Source of the DNA: Rhodospirillaceae bacterium UBA6608
GTDB taxonomy: Bacteria; Pseudomonadota; Alphaproteobacteria; Rhodospirillales_A; Casp-alpha2
NCBI GenBank assembly: GCA_002433335.1
Contig: DJHY01000010.1
Location: 4,982-27,554 of the forward strand
Length of the DNA stretch: 22,573 bases
Direction of reading: 5' to 3'
The notes beneath the pieces were generated by a model. That model was not told the origin of the DNA and did not search any database. It saw only the letters and a program-made list of their open reading frames with translations. Each line of letters starts with the position of its first letter. Within the stretch, counting starts at the first letter, position 1. The position numbers were made by a program, and so were the translations under genes. Positions 5,825-13,865 of this stretch are shown here, piece after piece.

Positions 5825-8800
5825 TTAGTCTTCTTGGTCAGTCGGTTCGGGCGGCAGGGCGGCGGCGGGTTCGTCGACCAGTTCGCGGTAGATGTCGAAC
5901 ACGGCCTGCGCCGTTTCCATCATCTTGCGTTTCAAGGCGTCGAAATCCGCCGCATCGGCGACCCGGACAAGGTCGTCGGCCAGCGCGCCGGTCAAAAGAT
6001 CTTCGCGGTCCTTGGTCAGGGTTCCGGCGATGGTTTCGGCCAGAATGCCGAGCAACCCCATCCAGAGCTCCTGGGCCTCCATCAGCGTCTTCCAATGGGC
6101 CGGGGCCAGGACGCCTGCTTCCTTCAGTTTGTCCAGGCTGGCCGCCGTATTGGCGTCGCGGATGCCTGGATGGTCGCCGATGTGGCGCAGGGTCAGGTAT
6201 TGCACGATGAAGGCGATATCGACCAAGCCGCCGCGCAGGTTCTTGATGTCCCACATCGAGTCCGAGGTCTTTTCGCGGGCGATGCGGGCCCGCATGTCGG
6301 CGGCGTCGCGCAGCAGCTTTTCCGGGTTTACCGGCTCGCCCAAAATTTCGGCGATGGCCCGTTCGACCCGTTCGCGCAGGTCACCGGTACCGGCGACGAC
6401 GCGGGCGCGCACCAGGGCCATGCGCTCCCAGGTCCAGGCCGATTCATCGTGGTATTGGCGGAACGCAACCAGCGAGGTCGCCAGCGGTCCCTTGGTTCCC
6501 GAAGGACGTAGACGCATATCGACCTCGTACAGCGGTCCTTCGGCCATCATCGCGGTCACGGCATTGATCGTGCGCTGGGTCAGGCGTCCGAAATACTGCC
6601 CCGGGGCCAAGGGCTTGGTCCCGTCCGATTCCTGGGCGTCGGGCGCGGCGTCATAGACGAAGATCAGGTCCAGGTCCGATGACGCGCTCATCTCGCGACT
6701 TCCAAGACGGCCCAGGGCGACAATGGCGATGTCTCCACCAGGCACCTGCCCATAGGTTTCGGCGAAGTCGGCGGCGACATGGCTCAGCACCGCGCCCAGG
6801 GCGGTCTCGGCAATGTCGGACAGCGCGCGCGACGCGTCGAGCGGCTTGATCCGTGCGCCCAGGCGCTGCACGCCGACCTGGAACCGTCGATCGTTGGCCC
6901 AACGGCGGCTGGCGACAAGGACGTCTTCCAAGTCCCGGCAGCCGGTCAGCAACTCGTCCAGTTCCGTCTTCATCGCAGCCAGGTCCGGCGGCGGGTCGAA
7001 GAAATCGGCGGTCAGCACGCTGTCCAAAATCGCCGCATGGGCGCCCATATGCTCGGCCAATTTCGGGGCCTTGCCCGCGATCTCGACCACCAGCGCCAAT
7101 AGGTGCGGGTTGGACTGGAACATGGAAAACAACTGCACGCCGCCGGGCAGGCCCTTGAGGAAGCTGTCGAACCGCAGGAACGTCTTGTCCGGCTCCGGCG
7201 TCTTGGCGATGGCCCGCAGCAGCACCGGCATCAATTCGGTCAGCAATTCCCGCGCCCGGGTCGAGCGCATGGCCCGATATCGCCCATGATGCCAGGCGCG
7301 GATTTGCGCATCGACGCGGGCCGGTTCCTCGAACCCCATCTTGCGGATCGTCTCCAGCGTGTCGGGATCGGCCTCGCCGCCGGTGAATACAAGGTTGCCG
7401 CCCTCGGCCTCGTCATCGGCGGACAGGGTCGGGGCATCGCCGAACAGCGCCCCATAGTGGGCATGAACCCGTTGCAGATGGGCCGTCAGCTCCGCCGCGA
7501 AATCGTCGCCGGTCGGGTAGCCTAGGAATTTGGCGAACTCGTCGAAGCCTTCCGGATCGTCCGGCAGGACATGGGTTTGCTCGTCATCGACCATCTGCAA
7601 TCGGTGTTCGACCCGGCGCAGGAAGTCGTAGGCGGCTTTCAGGTCCGTCGCGACTTCGGGTTCGACCTGGCCATGGGCGACCAAGCCATCAATTGCCTCT
7701 TTGGTCCTGGACAGGCGCAAATCGGGAATGCGCCCGCCCCAGATCAGTTGCTGGGTTTGGGCGAAGAATTCGATTTCGCGGATGCCGCCGCCGCCCAGTT
7801 TGACGTTATGGCCCAGGGCGCGGATCGCGCCGATGCCGCGATGGGCGTTAATCTGGCGCTTGATTGAATGAATGTCCTGGATCGCCGCGAAATCCAGGTT
7901 CTTGCGCCAGATGAAGGGCCGCAGCCATTGCAGGAACTGCGCGCCCGCGTCCAGGTCTCCGGCCACGGGGCGGGCCTTGATCATCGCGGCCCGTTCCCAG
8001 TTCTGGCCCAGGCTCTCGTAATAGCTCTCCGCCGCCAGGACCGAGATCGCCAACGGCGTGGCGCTGGGGTCCGGGCGTAGGCGCAGGTCAGTGCGGAAAA
8101 CATAACCGTCGACCGTGCGCTCATCCATGATCCGCAGCATCTGGCGGGCCAATCGAACCATCGCGGGTTGAAGTTCGTCCGGCTTTTCGGTGCGCATGAC
8201 TTCGGGATCGAACAGCAAGATGATGTCGATATCGGACGAATAATTGAGCTCACGCGCGCCGAGTTTGCCCATGCCCAGAACGACCAAACCCGATTGCACG
8301 CACGGCGCTTCCGGATTGGCCAGGACGATTGCGCCGCGTCGCGCTGCTTCGCGCAGGCAATGGTCGCAGGCGGCCTGAAGACAGCCGGAGGCAAGATCGC
8401 TCAGGCCGCCGGTCACTTTCTCCAACGGCCATTCGCCCGAGATGTCGGCCAGGGCGATGGTCAGGGCGGCGCGCTTCTTGGCCACGCGCAGGCGGGTTTT
8501 CAGGGCCGGTTCGGTTTCGTTTTCCGGTGCGGCGGCGACGTCGGCCAGGATACCGGCCAGGACCGCGTCGGGGCCTTCGTTGAGAATCCGCAAGGTAAAG
8601 GCAGGGTCGCCGGTGGCGACACGGGTCAGAAACGGGCTATGTCCGAAAATGCCGTCGAGCAATTCCTTGGCCCGGCCGTCCAATGCTTGCGCGGCGGCTA
8701 CCGTATCCGGGGCGGATTCGGTCAATCGCGACAGGGCGGAATCCCAATGTTCCCAACCGACTGAGAGGGATTCGGGGTTTCCCGGGCAGGGCAGATGAGG

Positions 8801-8839
8801 TTTACTGCCGTAAACCGAATTTTCAGGCATATTGGTCAC
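5825..8839 (-). CDS. glnE: Bifunctional glutamine synthetase adenylyltransferase/adenylyl-removing enzyme
   Basis: GlnE attaches AMP to glutamine synthetase when nitrogen is plentiful and removes it when nitrogen is scarce, under control of PII proteins. The protein (1004 residues from the GTG at 8839) carries two nucleotidyltransferase domains. The N-terminal, adenylyl-removing half has GMGKLGAREL at about 189-198 followed by SSDIDI; the C-terminal, adenylylating half has ALGRLGSREM at about 708-717 followed by SSDLDL. The Asp pairs are the metal ligands. GAGGAA lies five bases before GTG 8839, which decides the start; the ATG at 8830 is the alternative. The frame stays open upstream to about 9094, but that part is low-complexity and runs into the divergent gene. 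It is first in a glnE-bcp-DUF455 operon. Confidence 0.96.
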   Translation of the reverse strand: MTNMPENSVYGSKPHLPCPGNPESLSVGWEHWDSALSRLTESAPDTVAAAQALDGRAKELLDGIFGHSPFLTRVATGDPAFTLRILNEGPDAVLAGILADVAAAPENETEPALKTRLRVAKKRAALTIALADISGEWPLEKVTGGLSDLASGCLQAACDHCLREAARRGAIVLANPEAPCVQSGLVVLGMGKLGARELNYSSDIDIILLFDPEVMRTEKPDELQPAMVRLARQMLRIMDERTVDGYVFRTDLRLRPDPSATPLAISVLAAESYYESLGQNWERAAMIKARPVAGDLDAGAQFLQWLRPFIWRKNLDFAAIQDIHSIKRQINAHRGIGAIRALGHNVKLGGGGIREIEFFAQTQQLIWGGRIPDLRLSRTKEAIDGLVAHGQVEPEVATDLKAAYDFLRRVEHRLQMVDDEQTHVLPDDPEGFDEFAKFLGYPTGDDFAAELTAHLQRVHAHYGALFGDAPTLSADDEAEGGNLVFTGGEADPDTLETIRKMGFEEPARVDAQIRAWHHGRYRAMRSTRARELLTELMPVLLRAIAKTPEPDKTFLRFDSFLKGLPGGVQLFSMFQSNPHLLALVVEIAGKAPKLAEHMGAHAAILDSVLTADFFDPPPDLAAMKTELDELLTGCRDLEDVLVASRRWANDRRFQVGVQRLGARIKPLDASRALSDIAETALGAVLSHVAADFAETYGQVPGGDIAIVALGRLGSREMSASSDLDLIFVYDAAPDAQESDGTKPLAPGQYFGRLTQRTINAVTAMMAEGPLYEVDMRLRPSGTKGPLATSLVAFRQYHDESAWTWERMALVRARVVAGTGDLRERVERAIAEILGEPVNPEKLLRDAADMRARIAREKTSDSMWDIKNLRGGLVDIAFIVQYLTLRHIGDHPGIRDANTAASLDKLKEAGVLAPAHWKTLMEAQELWMGLLGILAETIAGTLTKDREDLLTGALADDLVRVADAADFDALKRKMMETAQAVFDIYRELVDEPAAALPPEPTDQED

Positions 8840-8942
8840 TAATGTTCCTCGAATATTCGGACGATTCGCCGTCTCTCTGGTCGCGGGGGCCTGAAGACTG
8901 CGGGAACCACAATGTGGGGTCAAGCGCGCTAACGGAGGCGTG
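8840..8942. promoter_or_regulatory. Divergent regulatory region between glnE and the AsmA-like gene
   Basis: About 100 bases separate two divergent start codons, so both promoters should lie here. Visible elements are a perfect 10-base palindrome CGAATATTCG (8850-8859) just ahead of glnE, a TTGACC -35-like hexamer on the minus strand (8918-8923), and a CCAC-AAT-GTGG dyad (8907-8917). I could not pair the TTGACC with a convincing -10 element, so no promoter is assigned precisely. No NtrC or sigma-54 site was recognised. Confidence 0.4.
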
Positions 8943-11900
8943 GTGACACAAGAGGGTGAACAATCGGATCGCCCGGTCGTTAAACGGACCGGGGGGCATA
9001 TCGGACGTTGGTGCCGCGGGCTCGCCCATTTGGCGGGTGGCCTGCTGGCCGGCATCGCGATCGTGGCTGGCCTGCTGTCGTGGCAGTTGTCCAAGGGCCC
9101 GATCTCGCTCAGCTTCCTGACGCCCTATATCGAACAGGCCCTGAACGAACAGCGCCCGGAAACCCAGGTCGAACTGGGTGATACGATCCTGACCTGGGCG
9201 GGTTGGGAGCGGGCCCTGGATATCCGCGTTCTGGACGTTCTGATCTACAACAAGGCCGGGGCCTTGGTCGCCGCCGTGCCCGAGGTTTCGTTCTCGCTAT
9301 CGACCAAGGCTTTGGTTCGGCATGGCGCGATCGTGCCGAAAAGCGTCGAGCTGTTCGGCCCCCGTTTGGTCATGCGCCGCGCCTCCGACGGCAAGTTCGA
9401 AATCAACCTGGGCAATGCCAGGGATGAGAATGCCGACCTGAGCCGTGGTCTCGGCAGTGGCTTGCTCGACTTGTTGTCGCCGAAATCGGGCGAGGAACAG
9501 GCCGCGTCGCTGGCTTATCTGGCGCGCCTAAACATCATCGGCGCGGAAACGGTGATCATCGACGAGGTTCTGGGCCGCCGTTGGGTCGCCCCGGTTGCCG
9601 ATATCCGCCTGCGCCGGGACGAACAGGGCATTCAGGGCGAGGTCGCCTTGCAGATGGACCTGGAAGGGCGTCGCTCGGAAGTAACGGCCAAGGGCAGCTA
9701 TTTGGCCGAACAGCAGCGGCTGGCGGTCAGCATCGCCTTTTCCGAATTGGACCCTAAGGCCCTGGCCGGGTTCCACGAATCCCTGAAGCGGTTCGAGAAC
9801 ATTCAATTGCCGCTCAAAGGCACGGTGACCATGGGGATGACCATGGATCGCCCGCCGGAAGATATCGGTTTCCAATTCACCGGTGGCGAAGGTGTCATCA
9901 CCACGCCGGCGCCGTATCAGGAAGCCATCATGGTGAAATCCCTGGCGGTCAAAGGGCGCTACGACGGTGCCAAGCATACGGCGGAAATTTTTGATTTTTC
10001 GGTGATCGCGAAAGAGGGGGCGACGATCCGCTCGCCTGGCTCGGCGACCCACCGTCTGCCGATCGCCGGCATGCAGTTTTCAGGCCTCTACATGATCGAC
10101 GACGATCGATTGGAGGTCTCGCGCCTGGCCCTGGATGCGGGCGGCCCGACGGTCGTCGCCAAGGGTACGGTCGAAGATGCCGCCGACCGGCCGGTCGGGG
10201 CCTTCTCGGTTGTCTTGAACAACACACCGCTGAAGGAACTGCATCGCTATTGGGCGCCGGAATGGGCGCCGGACGTCTACAACTGGTGGATTCCGAATGT
10301 GAAGGACGGCTTTGTGCCGCGCCTCAACATGCAGGTTCGTTTCACCGGCGGCAGTGCCGGTTGGGCGTTGACTTCGGTCGTCGGCGATCTGGAGTTTCGC
10401 GATGTCGAAATCTCCTATCTCGAGGGGATGCCGGACATATCGGGTATGTCGGGTAAGGCCAATTTCACCCACAACCGGTTCGACGTCTTCGTGTCCAAGG
10501 GAACCTCCGGCGGGATGGACCTTGAAGAAGGCCAGTTGTTCATGACGGGCCTGTCGACCAACCGGGAGACCGCGGAGATACAGGCGTCGGTCAGCGGAAC
10601 CTTGGGCAAGGCTTTGGAACTGATCGACCACAAGCCCCTGGGGTATGCCCGGGAGAAGGGATTGGACCCCAAGGTCGCCAAGGGGAATGCGAAGGTTCGC
10701 TTGCGGATCGCTTTCCCGTTGTTGAACCACCTGAAGCTGGCCGATGTGCAGATCGCCGCCGACGCCCGGCTGCGCGATGCCGCCATCCCCAATGCCATGC
10801 ACGGTTTCGACCTCGACAAAGCCGATCTGAGCATGTCGGTCGACAAGCGCGGAATGGAGGTGAAAGGCCACGGCTCCGTCGCCGGCATCCCGGCGGATAT
10901 TTCGTGGCGGGAAAACTTCGGCGACAAGGTCGCCTACCGGACGATCCTGGATATGTCGGGACGTATCCCCGATGTCGAGCATATCCGGCAATTGGGCCTG
11001 AACGTCGGTTTGTTGAGCGAGGAATACGTCAGCGGCGCGGTCGGCGCCAACCTGCGGTTCACCATGCTTAACGACGGGGAGTCCCGGGTCGAGGTTCGCG
11101 CTGATCTGGAAGAAGCCCGTCTGGCCGTCGACCGGGTCAAATGGGTCAAGCCCTTGGGCGCCACGGGCCGGGCCGAAATGAACCTGACGTTCAAGAACGG
11201 CAAACCGCGCGAGATCACGCATTTCGCCCTCTATGCCGAGGATCTGGCCGTTGCCGGCAAAGGCACGTTCGAAGACGAAAGCGCGACCGTTCAGCGCCTG
11301 GATTTCACCCGTATCAACCATGGCCGCACGGATATGAAGGGGGCCCTGATCCGTCGCGCCGATGGGGCCTGGGACTTGGGTTTCCACGGCGCGGGGCTGG
11401 ACTTGTCGCCGGTTTGGAAAAGCCTGACCGAAGGGGGCGACAGCGACCTGTTGGGTGATTTCGTCCTGGCGGCCGAGGTCGATAAGGTCTGGATCGGTGA
11501 GGACCGGGTCCTGAACGATGTGTCCGGCACGTTCCAGCGCGAAAACAAAATCTGGCGGACGGTCTACTTCAAAAGCGTGATGGGCCAATCGACGGTACTG
11601 AACGTCGAATTGAAGCCGGACCTGAAGACCGGGAACCGGACGTTGCAGGTCGATACCTCGGATGCGGGGGTCGTGCTGCGCACCCTGGGGGTTTACGACA
11701 ACATGCAAGGCGGGGTCATGCGCCTGGTCGGACGGTTCGACGACAGTGACGCGGACCACCCGTTGAAGGGGCAGTTGATGATCCAGGATTATCGGGTGCT
11801 CAAAGCCCCGGTCCTGGCGCATCTGGTCAGCATCATGGCGTTGACCGGCATCCTCGACGCATTGCAGGGCGATGGCCTGGGCTTCTCGGTATTGGATATT

Positions 11901-12323
11901 CCCTTCACCCTACGTTCGGGCGTGTTGGAAATTTCCGACGCGCGGGCTTCCGGGGCTTCGCTGGGCTTCACGGCATCTGGTTCGGTCTATACCCATGCCG
12001 ATATCGTCGATCTTCAGGGTACGGTCGTACCCGCCTATGCGCTGAACTCGGCGCTGGGCCGGATACCGATCTTGGGCAACATCTTTACTGGCGGGGAAAA
12101 GGGGAGCGGGCTGTTCGCTGCCAACTTCCGGATGACCGGCCCGCAAGAAGACCCCAAGGTCGACGTCAACCCGTTGTCGGCCTTGGCTCCCGGCTTCCTG
12201 CGCCGTTTGTTCGGGATCTTCGGCGATGGCCCCTCCGTGGCGCCGAAAGACGTGACCCCAGGCGCGATCGGCACGCCGAGCGCCAAGCCCAATTCGCCCG
12301 CTCCCGGTTCCTCGGCGCAATGA
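8943..12323 (+). CDS. YhdP/AsmA-like DUF3971 envelope protein
   Basis: This large protein (1126 residues) has a basic N-terminus, one membrane anchor at about 27-49, and a very long periplasmic region of beta-strand-rich repeats. The segment GPISLSFLTPYIEQALN after the anchor and the C-terminal GNIFTGGEKGSGLFAANF and VNPLSALAPGFLRRLFGIF blocks are typical of the DUF3971/AsmA-like C-terminal family. Related proteins (YhdP, TamB, AsmA) form bridges thought to carry phospholipids between inner and outer membranes. Start: GGAGG at 8934-8938 lies four bases before GTG 8943; the GTG at 8940 is only one base from it. The stop overlaps the next ATG (ATGA at 12320-12323), so the glycosyltransferase downstream is translationally coupled. 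The exact cargo is unknown. Confidence 0.88.
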   Translation: MTQEGEQSDRPVVKRTGGHIGRWCRGLAHLAGGLLAGIAIVAGLLSWQLSKGPISLSFLTPYIEQALNEQRPETQVELGDTILTWAGWERALDIRVLDVLIYNKAGALVAAVPEVSFSLSTKALVRHGAIVPKSVELFGPRLVMRRASDGKFEINLGNARDENADLSRGLGSGLLDLLSPKSGEEQAASLAYLARLNIIGAETVIIDEVLGRRWVAPVADIRLRRDEQGIQGEVALQMDLEGRRSEVTAKGSYLAEQQRLAVSIAFSELDPKALAGFHESLKRFENIQLPLKGTVTMGMTMDRPPEDIGFQFTGGEGVITTPAPYQEAIMVKSLAVKGRYDGAKHTAEIFDFSVIAKEGATIRSPGSATHRLPIAGMQFSGLYMIDDDRLEVSRLALDAGGPTVVAKGTVEDAADRPVGAFSVVLNNTPLKELHRYWAPEWAPDVYNWWIPNVKDGFVPRLNMQVRFTGGSAGWALTSVVGDLEFRDVEISYLEGMPDISGMSGKANFTHNRFDVFVSKGTSGGMDLEEGQLFMTGLSTNRETAEIQASVSGTLGKALELIDHKPLGYAREKGLDPKVAKGNAKVRLRIAFPLLNHLKLADVQIAADARLRDAAIPNAMHGFDLDKADLSMSVDKRGMEVKGHGSVAGIPADISWRENFGDKVAYRTILDMSGRIPDVEHIRQLGLNVGLLSEEYVSGAVGANLRFTMLNDGESRVEVRADLEEARLAVDRVKWVKPLGATGRAEMNLTFKNGKPREITHFALYAEDLAVAGKGTFEDESATVQRLDFTRINHGRTDMKGALIRRADGAWDLGFHGAGLDLSPVWKSLTEGGDSDLLGDFVLAAEVDKVWIGEDRVLNDVSGTFQRENKIWRTVYFKSVMGQSTVLNVELKPDLKTGNRTLQVDTSDAGVVLRTLGVYDNMQGGVMRLVGRFDDSDADHPLKGQLMIQDYRVLKAPVLAHLVSIMALTGILDALQGDGLGFSVLDIPFTLRSGVLEISDARASGASLGFTASGSVYTHADIVDLQGTVVPAYALNSALGRIPILGNIFTGGEKGSGLFAANFRMTGPQEDPKVDVNPLSALAPGFLRRLFGIFGDGPSVAPKDVTPGAIGTPSAKPNSPAPGSSAQ

Positions 12324-13858
12324 CCATCGCCTTTCGTTGGATCGCCGATGCCGACCGAAATCGGCTGGGCATGGTGCTGGTTGTCTATTTTCTGGCGCTG
12401 CTGGCGTTGCGGATGGTGTTGTTTCCGGGGGGATCGGAAGACGACGCCGAAATCCTCTATTACACCCAGTCCTGGGCGCTGGCTTACAAAACGGGCCAAC
12501 CGCCGCTATACGCCTGGATGCTGATGGCGGTCGAGGCCGTGCTCGGCCCGTCCATGGGTGCGGTCGTGGGGCTCAAATTTGTTCTGCTGGCACTGTTCTA
12601 CGTCTTCGCCTATCTGGCGGCGCGGCGTTTGTTCGCCGATGGCCTTTATGCAGCACTAACCCCTTTGGCGCTGGTCGCTTGCTTCTTCATCGGCTGGGAA
12701 ACGGTAGTCAACTATTCCCATACGGTCCTGTTGCTGACGGCCATGGCGGCGACGTTGTGGCTGACGCTACGGCTGGAAATGGAAGACGGTTGGGCGGCGT
12801 ATCTGTGGCTCGGCCTGGCCATCGCCGTGGGCCTGTTGGCCAAATATAATTTCAGCCTATTTCTGCTGCCGTTGCTGGTCGCGTCGTGGCGCCATTCCGG
12901 ACTGCGGGCCAAGGTTTTCCGCCCCCAGTTCGCTTTGGTTGTCGTTTTGGCCATCGTGCTGGCGGTTCTGCCGCAGGCAGGGGGGCTGATGGATGGGCAT
13001 TCCATCGCCGGGGCGACGGCGGCGGGCCGTATGTTCCCCGTGGTCGACAACCGCCTGAGCGCCGCCGGAAGCGGCTTAGGGCAATTCGCCTTGGCGACCC
13101 TTGGACTGGTCTCGCCGTTCCTGCCCCTGGCCATCGGCTTCTTCCCGCGCGCCCTGGCAGGACTGCCGCATCCGGCGTTGCCGTTGATCAATGCCGGGCG
13201 GTTTTTGGAAGCCTACATGCTGGCCTTGGTGGTCGCGGTCGTGGCGGCGATCCTGGTGACCGGGGCGGCGGACGTGCGCAACAATTGGCTGGTCGTGTGG
13301 TTCCCGCTGCCGATGTACCTGCTGCTGCGGATCAAGGTTTTCGCCGATGCCCGTGGCTTCGCCATGGAAAAGCGGCTTGCCTGGTTCACGACGGTGCTGG
13401 TCGCCATTGCCTTGGCGGTGCCGTTGGGGTTGGCGGCGCGGGGGCTGGTCGGGCCGCAGACCTGCCGTAAATGCAACTTCTTCATCCCTTATGCCGATCT
13501 GGCGCGCAGTCTGGCCGAAGCCGGATTTACCACCGGCACCATCGTCGCCCAGGACCGGCCCAATCAATTAGCGGGCAACCTGCGCCGTCATTTCCCCTGG
13601 GCCCGGGTGGTCAGCACCCGCTGGCGGGACTATCAGCCGCCCTTGATCGGCGAAGCCGGCGGAAAATGTCTGCTGCTTTGGCAGGGCGGGGCGTCGGAAG
13701 GGGGCGAGGTGCGACAATTGGCGGAAGAACTGCGCGGCGGTGTGCCGCTGCCGAAAACTACGGTCTTTCGGCGCGTGACTTTGCCGATCCCGCGCAATCC
13801 GGAACATTTCAAAAGCTGGAGCTTCGTCGTTCTGGACGGCGAAGGTAACTGCCGTTAG
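12320..13858 (+). CDS. Family 39-like membrane glycosyltransferase, copy 1
   Basis: The 512-residue polytopic protein has about ten to twelve hydrophobic segments between residues 17 and 375. The first periplasmic loop holds the acidic signature SEDDAE (39-44) followed by PPLYAWM (61-67), as in ArnT/PMT-type enzymes that move a sugar from a polyprenyl-phosphate donor. The C-terminal soluble part starts with a CRKC motif (382-385), then IPYADLA, then GNLRRHFPWARVVS. The acceptor and sugar are unknown. Its start overlaps the stop of the AsmA-like gene, so the two are coupled, which suggests envelope glycan or lipid modification. It converges on a paralogue with the same architecture, and the two stop codons overlap by three bases. 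Confidence 0.88.
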   Translation: MTIAFRWIADADRNRLGMVLVVYFLALLALRMVLFPGGSEDDAEILYYTQSWALAYKTGQPPLYAWMLMAVEAVLGPSMGAVVGLKFVLLALFYVFAYLAARRLFADGLYAALTPLALVACFFIGWETVVNYSHTVLLLTAMAATLWLTLRLEMEDGWAAYLWLGLAIAVGLLAKYNFSLFLLPLLVASWRHSGLRAKVFRPQFALVVVLAIVLAVLPQAGGLMDGHSIAGATAAGRMFPVVDNRLSAAGSGLGQFALATLGLVSPFLPLAIGFFPRALAGLPHPALPLINAGRFLEAYMLALVVAVVAAILVTGAADVRNNWLVVWFPLPMYLLLRIKVFADARGFAMEKRLAWFTTVLVAIALAVPLGLAARGLVGPQTCRKCNFFIPYADLARSLAEAGFTTGTIVAQDRPNQLAGNLRRHFPWARVVSTRWRDYQPPLIGEAGGKCLLLWQGGASEGGEVRQLAEELRGGVPLPKTTVFRRVTLPIPRNPEHFKSWSFVVLDGEGNCR

Positions 13859-13865
13859 CGGCAGT
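13848..13865. repeat. Perfect inverted repeat spanning the shared stop codons of two paralogous genes
   Basis: ACTGCCG (13848-13854) and CGGCAGT (13859-13865) flank a four-base loop TTAG. The loop carries TAG of the plus-strand gene (13856-13858) and, on the other strand, TAA of the minus-strand gene (13855-13857). The two arms encode the last residues of both proteins (NCR and DCR). As RNA it could fold into a stem-loop in either transcript and might act as a bidirectional terminator, but no T-run is present. Confidence 0.75.

Noticed and set aside
8840..9094. N-terminal extension of glnE by about 85 residues upstream of GTG 8839.
   Set aside because: The extension is Pro/Arg-rich low complexity, overlaps the divergent AsmA-like gene and contains both genes' promoter space; GAGGAA sits correctly for GTG 8839.
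10080..11822. A 580-codon open frame antisense to the AsmA-like gene.
   Set aside because: It mirrors codon bias of the real gene. The plus-strand protein has clear family motifs and a coupled neighbour; the antisense product has no recognisable domain.
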